A DNA stretch of 37,402 nucleotides from Stutzerimonas stutzeri (GCF_024448695.1 NZ_JAMOHY010000029.1:1-37402); one strand, 5' to 3'. Positions 7,937-16,102 are shown, numbered from the stretch's first letter. Notes: generated by a model from the sequence alone, not told the origin. Translations and numbers: made by a program.

Positions 7937-7974
7937 CGGGTCTGCCGGACTTGCACATTCAGCCGTCAGACCCG
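7937..7974 (+). other. Inverted repeat between convergent phhB and dehydrogenase genes
   Basis: CGGGTCTG (7937-7944) and CAGACCCG (7967-7974) form an 8-bp stem with a 22-nt loop in the convergent gap. It could act as a bidirectional terminator, but has no T-run. Nothing else was seen in the gap. Confidence 0.35.
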
Positions 7975-7982
7975 CAGCAACC

Positions 7983-9074
7983 CTACGCCAACAGGCGCTG
8001 CGCGCCGGTTTCGGGTCTGCCGGCAGCCTGCACGCGCTCGAGCGCCAGGCGATCGGCGACAAGAGACGTGGGAATTTGCGCCTGCTCGGCGCGCTGGAAA
8101 ATTTCACGCAGGGTTTCACCGATACCTTTGACGTGCGCATCAATCTGCGCCGCGCTGCCGCCGATGCGTTGGTAGTAGACGTCGATGATACCGCCGGCAT
8201 TGATCACATAATCCGGCGCCCAGAGCTGGTTGCGCCGCTGCAGTACAGCACCGATTTCGGGCGTGGCCAGCTGGTTGTTGGCCGCACCGGCAATCACCGG
8301 CGCGCGCAGCACTTCAAGGGTCTGCTCGTTGAGGATGCCACCCATGGCGCAGGGCGCGAACACCTCGACATCGAGCCCGTAGATGTCCTCTGGACGCACC
8401 ACCCGGGCATCCAGTTCGTCCATTGCGCGCTGTACATTGGCATCGAAGATGTCACAGACCCACAGCTCGGCGCCGGCAGCCTTGAGCCGCCGGGCCAGGC
8501 TCAGACCGACATGGCCCATCCCCTGAATCGCCACCTTCAGGCCGGCAAGGTCATTGCGCCCGAGACGCTGGCGTATCGCCTCGCGCAGGCCGACGAAAAC
8601 CCCGAGCGCTGTCGAGGGCGAGGGATCGCCGCTGGCAATGCTGCCGTCCAGCGTGGTGCGTGACGATGCCCCGACCACATGCCGGGTACGCTGGGCGAAT
8701 GCCTGCATTTCGGCATCGCCCGTGCCCGAGTCGGCAGCGGTGATATAGCGTCCGCCGAGGCTTTCGATGAAATCGCCCATGGCATGCAGCAGCGCCTGGC
8801 TCTTGCCGGTATGCGGATCGCCGATGATCACCGCCTTGCCGCCACCCAGCGCCAGACCGGCCAGCGAAGACTTGAGCGTCATGCCGCGGGACAGGCGCAA
8901 CACATCGCGCAGGGCATCGGTCTCGGTGGCGTAGGGGAACATCCGGCAGCCACCCAGCGCTGGACCGAGGTGCGTATTGTGGATGGCGATGATGGCCTTG
9001 AGGCCCGACGCGGGGTCATGGCAGAAGACCACCTGCTCATGCTGGTCGAAATCGGGATGAGCGAATACGGACAT
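7983..9074 (-). CDS. Leucine/valine/phenylalanine-type dehydrogenase
   Basis: A 363-residue NAD-dependent amino-acid dehydrogenase of the Glu/Leu/Phe/Val family, catalysing reversible oxidative deamination of an amino acid to its 2-oxoacid. The start at 9074 is used because of the AGGT ribosome-binding site and the typical N-terminus MSVFAHPDFDQHEQ; the open frame upstream adds a cysteine- and proline-rich stretch unlike the family. Substrate-pocket lysines fall at 68 and 80 (MTLKSS, GGGKAV), the same numbers as in Bacillus leucine dehydrogenase. A GMGHVG dinucleotide motif is in the C-terminal half. It lies 70 bp downstream of the indolepyruvate oxidoreductase gene on the same strand, which would use the 2-oxoacid formed. 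Substrate (branched-chain or aromatic) is not decided by sequence alone. Confidence 0.88.
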   Translation of the reverse strand: MSVFAHPDFDQHEQVVFCHDPASGLKAIIAIHNTHLGPALGGCRMFPYATETDALRDVLRLSRGMTLKSSLAGLALGGGKAVIIGDPHTGKSQALLHAMGDFIESLGGRYITAADSGTGDAEMQAFAQRTRHVVGASSRTTLDGSIASGDPSPSTALGVFVGLREAIRQRLGRNDLAGLKVAIQGMGHVGLSLARRLKAAGAELWVCDIFDANVQRAMDELDARVVRPEDIYGLDVEVFAPCAMGGILNEQTLEVLRAPVIAGAANNQLATPEIGAVLQRRNQLWAPDYVINAGGIIDVYYQRIGGSAAQIDAHVKGIGETLREIFQRAEQAQIPTSLVADRLALERVQAAGRPETGAQRLLA

Positions 9075-9144
9075 GATTACCTCGTGTGTCTTCGTGGATT
9101 GGCGATTGTGCCCAGGCGCCCGCATAGACGCGCAACCGGGCACA

Positions 9145-12100
9145 TCACACGGTCGGCTGGAACAGCCGAACATTCTGCACTTCATCCCCCCGCTCAAACC
9201 GCTCGCGCAGCAGCTTTTCCTGCTGGCGTGCCTTGGCGATGGCGCGCTCCTTCACCGGGCCATAGCCGCGGATCAGTTCCGGCAGCGCGGCGATGGCCAC
9301 GGCGGTGCGGTAGTTGCCCGGTTTGAGCTGCACCAGCAGCTCGCCCAGGGTCTTTTCATAGTCAACAATCAGCTGGCGCTCCACACGCCGGTCGTGACCA
9401 TGACCAAACGGGTCGAGTGGCGTCCCGCGCAGAAAGCGGAATTTCGCCAGCACACCAAACGCATCAAGCATCCACGGACCGAACTCGCGCTTGCGCGGCT
9501 CGCCGGTCCTGGGATCGGTCTTTGCCAGCCAGGCCGGCGCCAGATGGAACTGCAGCCTGTAGTCGCCCTCGAACTGCGCTTCGAGCTGCTGGCGGAATTC
9601 CGGTTCGCTGTACAGCCGCGCCACCTCGTACTCATCCTTGTAAGCCAGCAGTTTGAAGTAGTACCGCGCCACCGCCTTGGACAGCGCCAGATCATCCGCA
9701 GTGTCGGCCTCACGCACCCGCTCGACCAGCTTGCGGTAGCGGCGCGCCAGTCCGGCCCCCTGATAGCGGGTGAGGAAAGTCACACGCCAGTCGACGATCG
9801 CTTCGAGGGTCTTGCCAATGGGCTTCGCCACGTCCCCCGGTTTGGCCAACTGCTCCACCCCTTCAGGCTCCAGTACCGCGCGACGACCCCAGCGGAAGGC
9901 CTGGCGGTTCAGTTCGGCGGACATGCCGTTGAGCTCGATGGCCTTCTCGATGGCCTCGGCGGATAGCGGCAACAGCCCTTGCTGATAGGCAAAGCCGAGC
10001 AGGAACAGGTTGGTGGCAATGCTGTCACCCAGCAGCCGCGTGGCCAGCCGGGTGGCATCGACGAAATGGGTTTTCTCCGCTCCGACCGCATCGTTGATGG
10101 CCTGGCGCATGGCGCCGCCGGGCACCTGGGCATCCGGGTTGCGGGTGAACTCGGCGGTGGCCGATTCGTGGCTGTTCACCACGGCGTGGCTGATCTGCTC
10201 GTTGAGCCGGGTCAGCGATTCATCACCGGCGGCAACAATCAGATCGCAGCCCAGCAGCAGGTCGGCTTCTCCAGCGGCAATGCGCACGGCGTAAATGTCG
10301 CCCTGCTTGGCCGCAATCCGCACATGGGTGGTCACAGGGCCGAACTTCTGGGCCAGGCCTGCCTGGTCGAGCACCGTGCAGCCCTTGCCTTCCAGGTGCG
10401 CCGCCATGCCGATCAGCGCGCCGAGGGTGGTTACGCCGCTGCCGCCAACGCCGGGAATTAGCACGTTCCATGGGCGTTCCAGCGATGGCTGCTGCGGTTC
10501 AGGCAGCGCTGCCGCTTCGATACCGCCGGCCACCGCCTCGGGCTTGCGCAACTGGCCGCCGTGCACGGTGACGAAACTCGGGCAGAAGCCCTCGACGCAG
10601 GAGTAATCCTTGTTGCAGGCGTTCTGGTCGATCTCGCGCTTGCGCCCCAGTTCGGTTTCCAGCGGCAATACCGACAGGCAGTTGGATTTCTCGCCACAGT
10701 CGCCGCAGCCCTCGCATACGGCGGGGTTGATAAACACGCGCTTGGCCGGGTCTTCCAGCTTGCCGCGCTTGCGCCGGCGGCGTTTCTCGGTGGCACAGGT
10801 CTGATCGTAGATGATCACCGAGACGCCCTTGAACTCGCGCAACTCGCGCTGCACGGCGTCCAGCTCGCGGCGATGGTGGAAGCTGGCGTTGGGTGCGAAG
10901 CCTTCGCGGCTGGGGTATTTCTCCGGTTCGTCGCTGACGATGGCGATGCGCTGGACACCCTCGTCATGTACCTGGCGGCTGAGCTGGTCGACGCGCAGTT
11001 CGCCGTCGATGGGCTGGCCGCCGGTCATGGCCACGGCGTCGTTGTAGAGAATCTTGAAGGTGATATTCACCCGCGCCGCCACAGCTGCCCGAACCGCCAG
11101 GCTGCCGGAATGGAAGTAGGTGCCGTCGCCAAGGTTCTGGAAGATGTGCGGTGTGTCGGTGAACGGCGCCTGACCGATCCAGTTCACGCCCTCGCCGCCC
11201 ATCTGGGTGAAGGTCTCGGTACGCCGGTCCATCCACTGCACCATGTAATGACAGCCGATGCCCGCCGAGGCACGACTGCCTTCGGGCACCTTGGTCGAGG
11301 TGTTGTGCGGGCAGCCCGAGCAGTAGTGCGGCGTGCGCACCGTGTTGTAGCTGCGCGCGGCCAGGGCTTTCTCCTTGGCATCGAGGAAAGCCAGTCGCGA
11401 CTGGATCATTTCACTGGTGAGGATAGGTTCCAGGCGTTTGGCGATGACGCGGGCGATCATCGCCGGAGTCAGTTCGGAAAGGTTGGGCAGCAGCGAACAG
11501 CCCTGCTCGTCGAACTCGCCGACCACCCGCGGACGCTTGTCCACCGGCCAGTTGTAGAGCTGCCCGGTGAGCTGGTCCTCGATGATGCTGCGTTTTTCCT
11601 CCACCACCAGGATTTCGTCCAGGCCGTGGGCGAATTCATGCACCGAGACCGGCTCCAGCGGCCAGCTCATGCCGACCTTGAGCAGGCGCAGGCCGATCTG
11701 TGCGCAGAGTTCTTCGTCCAGCCCCAGATCGTCCAGCGCCTGGCGCACGTCGAGGTAACTCTTGCCGGTGGTGATGATGCCCATACGCGGGCTGGGCGAA
11801 TCGAGCATCACCCGGTTGAGGTTGTTGCCACGGGCAAAGGCGCGTGCGGCGTAGATCTTGAACAGGTTGAGGCGCTTTTCCTGGGCCAGCGGCGGGTCCG
11901 GCCAGCGGATGTGCACGCCGTCCTCGGGCAGCTGGAAGTCCAGCGGGATGCGCGTCTGCACCCGCAGCGGATCGACCTCCACCACAGCAGAGGAGTCGAC
12001 GTTTTCAGCGATGGTCTTGAGCGCGACCCAGCAGCCGGAATAGCGCGACAGCTCCCAGCCGATGATGCCGTAGTCGAGAATTTCCTGGACGTTGGCCGGG

Positions 12101-12615
12101 TTGAGCACCGGGATCGAAGCGGCGATAAAGGCGTGCTCGCTCTGGTGCGGCAGCGTCGAGGACTTGCAGCCGTGGTCGTCGCCAGCCAGCAGCAGCACGC
12201 CGCCGTGGGGCGAGACGCCCGCGGCATTGGCGTGCTTGAACACGTCACCGGCGCGGTCCACCCCCGGCCCCTTGCCGTACCACATGGCAAATACACCGTC
12301 GTATCGGGCACCCGGAAACAGATTGGCTTGCTGGCTGCCCCACACCGCGGTGGCGGCCAGTTCCTCGTTCAGCCCCGGCTGAAAATGGATGGCGTGCTGC
12401 GTGAGGTAGTCGCGCGCATCCCACAGGCTCTTGTCCAGCCCGCCCAGTGGCGAGCCACGGTAGCCGGAAATGAAACCGCCGGTGTTCAGCCCCCGAGCCT
12501 GGTCACGTTGGTGCTGGAGCATCGGCAGGCGGGTCAGCGCCTGGGTGCCAGTGAGGTACAAATGCCCGGTTGCAAGCCGGTATTTGTCATCCAGACGGAT
12601 CTCGGCCAGAGTCAT
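9145..12615 (-). CDS. Fused indolepyruvate ferredoxin oxidoreductase
   Basis: A 1156-residue fusion of the alpha and beta (IorA/IorB) subunits of 2-oxoacid:ferredoxin oxidoreductase, which makes acyl-CoA, CO2 and reduced ferredoxin. The start at 12615 follows AGGAGCG and gives MTLAEIRLDDKYRLATG. The thiamine-diphosphate part has CSGCPHNTS near residue 432 and GDGTYFHSG near 495. Two iron-sulfur cysteine clusters follow (CEGCGDCGEKSNC near 634, CNKDYSCVEGFC near 665). The gamma-type domain starts with GVGGSGVTTLGALIGMA near 717, and a DUF6537-like C-terminal domain completes it. Such fusions act on aryl- or branched-chain 2-oxoacids. The dehydrogenase gene downstream and the divergent Lrp gene point to a catabolic role. 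An opposite-strand open frame of about 750 codons here is a GC-rich shadow. Confidence 0.92.
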   Translation of the reverse strand: MTLAEIRLDDKYRLATGHLYLTGTQALTRLPMLQHQRDQARGLNTGGFISGYRGSPLGGLDKSLWDARDYLTQHAIHFQPGLNEELAATAVWGSQQANLFPGARYDGVFAMWYGKGPGVDRAGDVFKHANAAGVSPHGGVLLLAGDDHGCKSSTLPHQSEHAFIAASIPVLNPANVQEILDYGIIGWELSRYSGCWVALKTIAENVDSSAVVEVDPLRVQTRIPLDFQLPEDGVHIRWPDPPLAQEKRLNLFKIYAARAFARGNNLNRVMLDSPSPRMGIITTGKSYLDVRQALDDLGLDEELCAQIGLRLLKVGMSWPLEPVSVHEFAHGLDEILVVEEKRSIIEDQLTGQLYNWPVDKRPRVVGEFDEQGCSLLPNLSELTPAMIARVIAKRLEPILTSEMIQSRLAFLDAKEKALAARSYNTVRTPHYCSGCPHNTSTKVPEGSRASAGIGCHYMVQWMDRRTETFTQMGGEGVNWIGQAPFTDTPHIFQNLGDGTYFHSGSLAVRAAVAARVNITFKILYNDAVAMTGGQPIDGELRVDQLSRQVHDEGVQRIAIVSDEPEKYPSREGFAPNASFHHRRELDAVQRELREFKGVSVIIYDQTCATEKRRRRKRGKLEDPAKRVFINPAVCEGCGDCGEKSNCLSVLPLETELGRKREIDQNACNKDYSCVEGFCPSFVTVHGGQLRKPEAVAGGIEAAALPEPQQPSLERPWNVLIPGVGGSGVTTLGALIGMAAHLEGKGCTVLDQAGLAQKFGPVTTHVRIAAKQGDIYAVRIAAGEADLLLGCDLIVAAGDESLTRLNEQISHAVVNSHESATAEFTRNPDAQVPGGAMRQAINDAVGAEKTHFVDATRLATRLLGDSIATNLFLLGFAYQQGLLPLSAEAIEKAIELNGMSAELNRQAFRWGRRAVLEPEGVEQLAKPGDVAKPIGKTLEAIVDWRVTFLTRYQGAGLARRYRKLVERVREADTADDLALSKAVARYYFKLLAYKDEYEVARLYSEPEFRQQLEAQFEGDYRLQFHLAPAWLAKTDPRTGEPRKREFGPWMLDAFGVLAKFRFLRGTPLDPFGHGHDRRVERQLIVDYEKTLGELLVQLKPGNYRTAVAIAALPELIRGYGPVKERAIAKARQQEKLLRERFERGDEVQNVRLFQPTV

Positions 12616-12699
12616 GGGGCGCTCCTGTTGTTGTTCGGAGTCTGGGCGGCTTATGCGCTGCCCGCCTGGCGAAAACCGCAGGAGTTCGCCCCGCCTTTT

Positions 12700-12763
12700 C
12701 GCATCTGTTATGAGTCTGGCCGTGACGAGACGAGATTTCCTTTCTATTTTTACGGTAGATGCG
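12700..12763 (+). promoter_or_regulatory. Possible Lrp operator region in the divergent gap
   Basis: The 197-bp gap between the oxidoreductase and the Lrp-family gene contains CGCATCT (12700-12706) and AGATGCG (12757-12763) as an inverted repeat around an AT-rich patch (ATTTCCTTTCTATTTTTACGG). Lrp-type regulators bind AT-rich, loosely palindromic sites in such gaps. The exact site is not determined. Confidence 0.3.
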
Positions 12764-12812
12764 CTATCGGGTGCATGATCGATCCACAAAAAACAGCCAA
12801 GCAGGAACAACC

Positions 12813-13280
12813 ATGCAGACTCCGCTGAGCAGCATCGACCGCAAGATTCTCCTGCTGCTGCAACACAACGCTGATCTGTCCGCCGCCGAGATCGCCGAAA
12901 AGGTGGAGCTTTCGCAATCGCCGTGCTGGCGGCGCATTCACCGCATGCAGGAAGAGGGGCTGATCGAACGCAAGGTCGCGCTGCTCAATCCAAAGAAGCT
13001 CGGGCTGAACATGACGGTGTTCGTCAACATCAAACTGTCAGCCCACGGGCGCAGCAATCTGGATGAATTCGAACGGGCTGTGGTGGGCTACCCCGAGGTG
13101 CTGGAGTGCCACACCATGGCCGGTGAATCGGATTACCTGCTCAAGGTGGTGGCCAGGGATATCGACAGCTATGAGCGTTTTCTACGCGACCAGTTGCTGC
13201 AGCAACCCCATGTGCAGGAGGCGCACTCGCATATCGCCATGAGTGAAGTGAAGCGCACCACCGAGCTACCGCTGGATTGA
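12813..13280 (+). CDS. Lrp/AsnC family transcriptional regulator
   Basis: A 155-residue regulator with the usual Lrp layout. An N-terminal helix-turn-helix (SSIDRKILLLLQHNADLSAAEIAEKVELSQSPCWRRIHRM) is followed by a C-terminal RAM/ACT-like effector domain (GRSNLDEFERAVVGYPEVLECHTMAGESDYLLKVV). The start at 12813 has AGGA upstream; the frame is open further upstream, but that stretch does not look like the family. It is divergent from the fused indolepyruvate oxidoreductase and its dehydrogenase, which it most likely controls in response to an amino acid, as BkdR does for branched-chain catabolism. The ligand is not known. Confidence 0.9.
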   Translation: MQTPLSSIDRKILLLLQHNADLSAAEIAEKVELSQSPCWRRIHRMQEEGLIERKVALLNPKKLGLNMTVFVNIKLSAHGRSNLDEFERAVVGYPEVLECHTMAGESDYLLKVVARDIDSYERFLRDQLLQQPHVQEAHSHIAMSEVKRTTELPLD

Positions 13281-13293
13281 GCCGGGATTAAAC

Positions 13294-13321
13294 GGTGGAT
13301 AAGGCTTCGCCGTTATCCACC
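13294..13321 (+). terminator. Strong hairpin between convergent genes
   Basis: GGTGGATAA (13294-13302) and TTATCCACC (13313-13321) form a 9-bp perfect stem around GGCTTCGCCG, itself partly self-paired. It lies between the convergent lrp-type and DUF192 genes and may be a bidirectional terminator. No clear T-run follows, and the sequence resembles dispersed palindromes in related genomes. Confidence 0.55.
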
Positions 13322-13351
13322 CTACGAAACAGCGGCCTTGCCAGCGGGAGG

Positions 13352-13774
13352 TTATCGCTGAGGAATTCCCAACACCGGAGTCCCCTGGCAGATCCCCTGG
13401 CGCTCGAACCAGCCCTGGTTGACCTCCAGCGCATAGCGCGCTGGCTTGCGCGAGCAACGGATCGCCTCGCTCAACGGCTCCAGATCAATCAGATCGACGA
13501 TGCGTCCCTGTTCATCCAGAAATGCGGCGGACAATGGCAACGGGGTGTTCTTCATCCACAGGCAATGACGGCGGAAATCGTCGAAACGAAACAGCATGCC
13601 CGCGTCAGTCGCCAGCTCGGTGCGGTCCATCAGCCCGCGTTCGCGTTCGGTGGGCGAGCTGACGTATTCGGCGCGCAGTGGTGCAGTGCCGACCAGCAGG
13701 TCGAGCAGGGTTTCGGCGCTGGCGAGAGCCGGCCAGGCCAGACAGGCGGTTAGCAGCATGCGGAGGGTACGCAT
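13352..13774 (-). CDS. DUF192 family exported protein
   Basis: About 140 residues. The start at 13774 gives a signal peptide (MRTLRMLLTACLAWPALASA) that the longer open frame would bury, although the ribosome-binding site is weak. The mature part has the DUF192 pattern: EYVSSPTERERGLMDRTELATDAGMLFRFDD, then CLWMKNTPLPLSAAFLDEQGRIVDL and a C-terminal YALEVNQGWFERQGICQG. The family is widespread, periplasmic or extracellular, with no assigned activity. It is convergent with the Lrp-family gene, with a strong hairpin in between, and lies next to a REP pair. Confidence 0.85.
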   Translation of the reverse strand: MRTLRMLLTACLAWPALASAETLLDLLVGTAPLRAEYVSSPTERERGLMDRTELATDAGMLFRFDDFRRHCLWMKNTPLPLSAAFLDEQGRIVDLIDLEPLSEAIRCSRKPARYALEVNQGWFERQGICQGTPVLGIPQR

Positions 13775-13837
13775 CGGGGCTTCACTCGTATCGGAAAAGC
13801 CATGTCCTATCATGGGTTGCGCGAAGCAGGCGCTTTT

Positions 13838-13915
13838 GTGGGAGGGGGCTTGCCCGCGAGCTTTTGGCGGTGGCTGACGCAGAAAAGCAAAGCTCGCGGA
13901 CAAGTCCGCTCCCAC
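13838..13915 (+). repeat. REPIN: inverted pair of REP elements
   Basis: GTGGGAGGGGGCTTGCCCGC at 13838-13857 (continuing GAG) is a typical Pseudomonas REP. An inverted, diverged copy (GCTCGCGGACAAGTCCGCTC then CCAC) lies at 13892-13915, giving the REP-spacer-REP form of a REPIN. It sits between the DUF192 and pseudouridine synthase genes. Confidence 0.75.
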
Positions 13916-14000
13916 CTGACCCCTTCCACCCGGCCTAGGCACCCCATGACTGGAACATGGCTATCGGAAAAGGCGGAGCATAGACGGCCACGGGCAGCGG

Positions 14001-14882
14001 CTACCAGTCCAGCCGCAATTCGCTCTCGAAGGTACGCGGCTGGCCACTCAAGGGATCGCAAAACGCCAACCCACGCGCCAGCAATTTTAGCGGCTTACTG
14101 TAGTCGTCCCGATCGCGCCGCGCGCGTTCGATCAGCTCGGGATAGAACGGATCGTTGCAGATGCCAGCGCCCAGCGTGGCCATCTGCAGGCGCAACTGAT
14201 GCTTGCGCCCGGTCAGCGGATACAGGGCGTAACGCCAGCAATCTTCACGGCGCTCCAGCACCTCGATGCGGGTCTCGCTGTTGGGTTCGCCGTCACCCTT
14301 GCGCATCAGGAAGAAGGGTTCGCCTTCGATCATGTGCAGTCGCTCCAGGCGCGGAAATGCCAGTTCCGGCAGCGCCGGGCAGATCGCCTCGTAATGTTTG
14401 TCGATCCTCCGCTCACGAAACAGCGCCTGATAAGCCCCACGACTGGCCGGATCGGTGGAAAACAGCACCAGCCCGGCGGTGAGCCGGTCGATACGGTGAA
14501 TCGGCACCAGATCGGGATTGCCCAGGCGTTTGCTGAGTCGCGCCAGCAGGGTTTCGTTGACGTATCCACCCGCCGGCATCACTGGCAGAAAATGCGGTTT
14601 GTCGACCACCAGCAGATGTTCGTCAAGGTGCAGGATGTGCGCCTCGAAGGGGATCGGCTGCTCGTTGGGCACTTCACGAAAATAGTGAATCCGCAGCCCG
14701 ACCTGATAGGCATGTGTCACTTCCAGCGCCTGCCCATCCGCCCCCAGCACGCGGCCACGCGCGAAGCGATCCAGCCAGGTGGCACGGTCGATGGCTGGAA
14801 AGTGAGCGCACAGGCAATCGAGCACCGTACGCCAATCACCCTGGGGTAAATGCAGCGTGCTGCGGGCATTGGAAGCGGACAT
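14001..14882 (-). CDS. RluA-family pseudouridine synthase
   Basis: A 293-residue enzyme that isomerises uridine to pseudouridine in RNA. The catalytic motif HRIDRLTAG is at residues 129-137, with the catalytic aspartate at 132; family members more often have HRLD. Further conserved parts are LLVVDKPHFLPVMP (90-103) and the C-terminal YPLTGRKHQLRLQMATLG. The N-terminus is short, with an S4-like stretch (TWLDRFARGRVLGADGQALE) around 35-54. The ribosome-binding site is weak. No single target RNA can be assigned; this could be an unnamed RluA-type protein of Pseudomonas. REP-type inverted repeats lie on both sides. Confidence 0.87.
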   Translation of the reverse strand: MSASNARSTLHLPQGDWRTVLDCLCAHFPAIDRATWLDRFARGRVLGADGQALEVTHAYQVGLRIHYFREVPNEQPIPFEAHILHLDEHLLVVDKPHFLPVMPAGGYVNETLLARLSKRLGNPDLVPIHRIDRLTAGLVLFSTDPASRGAYQALFRERRIDKHYEAICPALPELAFPRLERLHMIEGEPFFLMRKGDGEPNSETRIEVLERREDCWRYALYPLTGRKHQLRLQMATLGAGICNDPFYPELIERARRDRDDYSKPLKLLARGLAFCDPLSGQPRTFESELRLDW

Positions 14883-14970
14883 GGCAACAGGCGTATGGCG
14901 AAAGGGGTGCCGATGATAACCGAGCGCTTTAAAGCAGCGCAGACCTTACGCCAGCTTCGGCTGCAGGCTT

Positions 14971-15020
14971 AAGCCACTCCCACGGGTCCGGTATACGTTG
15001 GCCCATGGTGGGAGTGGCTT
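14971..15020 (+). repeat. REPIN-like inverted repeat
   Basis: AAGCCACTCCCAC (14971-14983) and GTGGGAGTGGCTT (15008-15020) form a perfect 13-bp inverted repeat with a 24-nt loop. The right arm continues CAGTCACGAA, matching the GTAGGAGCGACTTCAGTCGC type REP seen at 23589-23611. It lies between the pseudouridine synthase and the PepSY gene; the rest of that gap shows nothing clear. Confidence 0.65.
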
Positions 15021-15060
15021 CAGTCACGAATGAGCAGCTCAGCAGCAGGACAAGGCTTGA

Positions 15061-15327
15061 TCAGTCTTCCTTCTCCTTGGTCATTTCCCCGGTCCTGCCG
15101 TCCATCTTGAACTCCCACACCTTACCGTCGGCCTTCATGCCTTCGCCTTCCCAGACATCATCGTCGGCGCCGATGGAGTGCAACTGCGTATAACCGGCCG
15201 ACTTGGCCTTCTCTACAGCCTGCTCCAGGGTGATCCAGTCGGCGCCGGGTTTGTCGGCCAGTGCGATCCCGCTGGCGGTTCCAAGAACGGCGATGGCAAG
15301 GGCAGCGGTCAGTTTCTTGTGGTACAT
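15061..15327 (-). CDS. Small exported PepSY-domain protein
   Basis: 88 residues. The start at 15327 has AAGGAAATAG upstream and yields a signal peptide (MYHKKLTAALAIAVLGTASGIALA). The mature part is one PepSY domain (WITLEQAVEKAKSAGYTQLHSIGADDDVWEGEGMKADGKVWEFKMDGRTGEMT) ending in the charged tail KEKED. PepSY proteins act outside the cytoplasm and are often found with metal- or stress-sensing kinases. The gene is divergent from two other PepSY genes and the BqsRS-like system, and likely belongs to the same regulatory group. It has no close resemblance to the other two beyond the domain. Confidence 0.82.
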   Translation of the reverse strand: MYHKKLTAALAIAVLGTASGIALADKPGADWITLEQAVEKAKSAGYTQLHSIGADDDVWEGEGMKADGKVWEFKMDGRTGEMTKEKED

Positions 15328-15358
15328 GGCTATTTCCTTCTTCTGATTTTCGAGATGC

Positions 15359-15373
15359 GGCTGCGTCGCAGCC
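15359..15373 (+). other. Perfect palindrome in the PepSY divergent gap
   Basis: GGCTGCG (15359-15365), T, CGCAGCC (15367-15373) is a perfect 7-bp inverted repeat around one base. It lies in the leader or promoter of the divergent PepSY gene. It could be a small operator or hairpin; no function is assigned. Confidence 0.25.
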
Positions 15374-15428
15374 CTGTTAAATACGAGCCTCGCCGCTGGG
15401 CAGGGTTCCCTCACGAGAACAAATACCA

Positions 15429-15460
15429 TTCAGCTTCGCGTAAGCCTGGCCTCGTAATCT
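15429..15460 (+). promoter_or_regulatory. BqsR-like box and -10 of the PepSY/two-component operon
   Basis: TTCAG-CTTCGC-GTAAG at 15429-15444 matches TTAAG-N6-TTAAG (the published BqsR box) at 8 of 10 positions. A -10-like TAATCT follows at 15455-15460, about 10 bp after the second half-site, as in promoters activated by PmrA/PhoP-type regulators. It suggests autoregulation of the operon that starts at 15492. Confidence 0.5.
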
Positions 15461-15491
15461 GTGCCTGTCCAAACCCACAGAGGAACAACTC

Positions 15492-15800
15492 ATGAAAACC
15501 CTGACAATCCTGTTTACCGCCGCCACTCTCGCTCTGGGCGCCAACCTGGCCACCGCTCGCGACCTCGGCCCTGACGAAGCGCTGAAGCTGCGCGATGCCG
15601 GCACCATCCAGTCCTTCGAGAAGCTCAACGAAGCGGCATTGGCCAAGCATCCCGGCGCCACCATCGAGGAGACCGAACTGGAAGAAGAATACGGTCGCTA
15701 CATCTACCAGCTTGAATTGCGCGACGACAAAGGTGTGCAATGGGACCTGGAACTCGACGCCAAGACCGGCGAAATCCTCAAGGACCACCAGGACGACTGA
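15492..15800 (+). CDS. PepSY-domain protein, first of tandem pair
   Basis: 102 residues with a signal peptide (MKTLTILFTAATLALGANLATA) and one PepSY-like domain (DEALKLRDAGTIQSFEKL...ETELEEEYGRYIYQLELRD...LELDAKTGEILKD). A good ribosome-binding site (AGAGGAAC) precedes the ATG. The next gene starts on its stop codon (TGATG) and encodes a clear paralogue, so the pair arose by tandem duplication. In P. aeruginosa two small genes (bqsP, bqsQ) also precede bqsR, and this gene probably corresponds to one of them. The likely role is periplasmic, in the sensing circuit of the downstream kinase. Confidence 0.85.
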   Translation: MKTLTILFTAATLALGANLATARDLGPDEALKLRDAGTIQSFEKLNEAALAKHPGATIEETELEEEYGRYIYQLELRDDKGVQWDLELDAKTGEILKDHQDD

Positions 15801-16102
15801 TGCGCAACACCTTCCTCACGCTTTCGCTGGCCTTGCTGCTCGCCGCCACCCCGGCGGCGAGTCGCGACCTGGACCAGGACGAAGCCCTGAAACTGCGCCG
15901 CGAAGGGCTGATCCTGCCGCTGGAAAGCCTGCTGCAGCAGGCCATGCAGCGTTATCCCGGCGCACGCCTGCTGGAGGCAGAGCTGGAGGAAGATGACGGC
16001 ATCTACATCTATGAAATCGAATTGCTCACCGCCGACGGTATCGCCCGTGAACTTGAACTCGACGCACGCGATGGCCGTCTGCTCAAGGACGAGGAAGACT
16101 GA
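15800..16102 (+). CDS. PepSY-domain protein, second of tandem pair
   Basis: 100 residues with a signal peptide ([21 protein letters not shown]) and the same core as its neighbour ([54 protein letters not shown]). The start is fixed by the 1-bp overlap with the previous stop; it overlaps the response-regulator start in the same way, so translation is likely coupled. The mature protein is very acidic, ending LKDEED, which could bind cations; this is an inference from composition. Confidence 0.85.
   Translation: MRNTFLTLSLALLLAATPAASRDLDQDEALKLRREGLILPLESLLQQAMQRYPGARLLEAELEEDDGIYIYEIELLTADGIARELELDARDGRLLKDEED

Noticed and set aside
10561..12828. A plus-strand open frame of about 755 codons opposite the fused oxidoreductase
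   Set aside because: It mirrors a well-conserved minus-strand gene, has a histidine- and arginine-rich composition of the shadow type, and no family resemblance.
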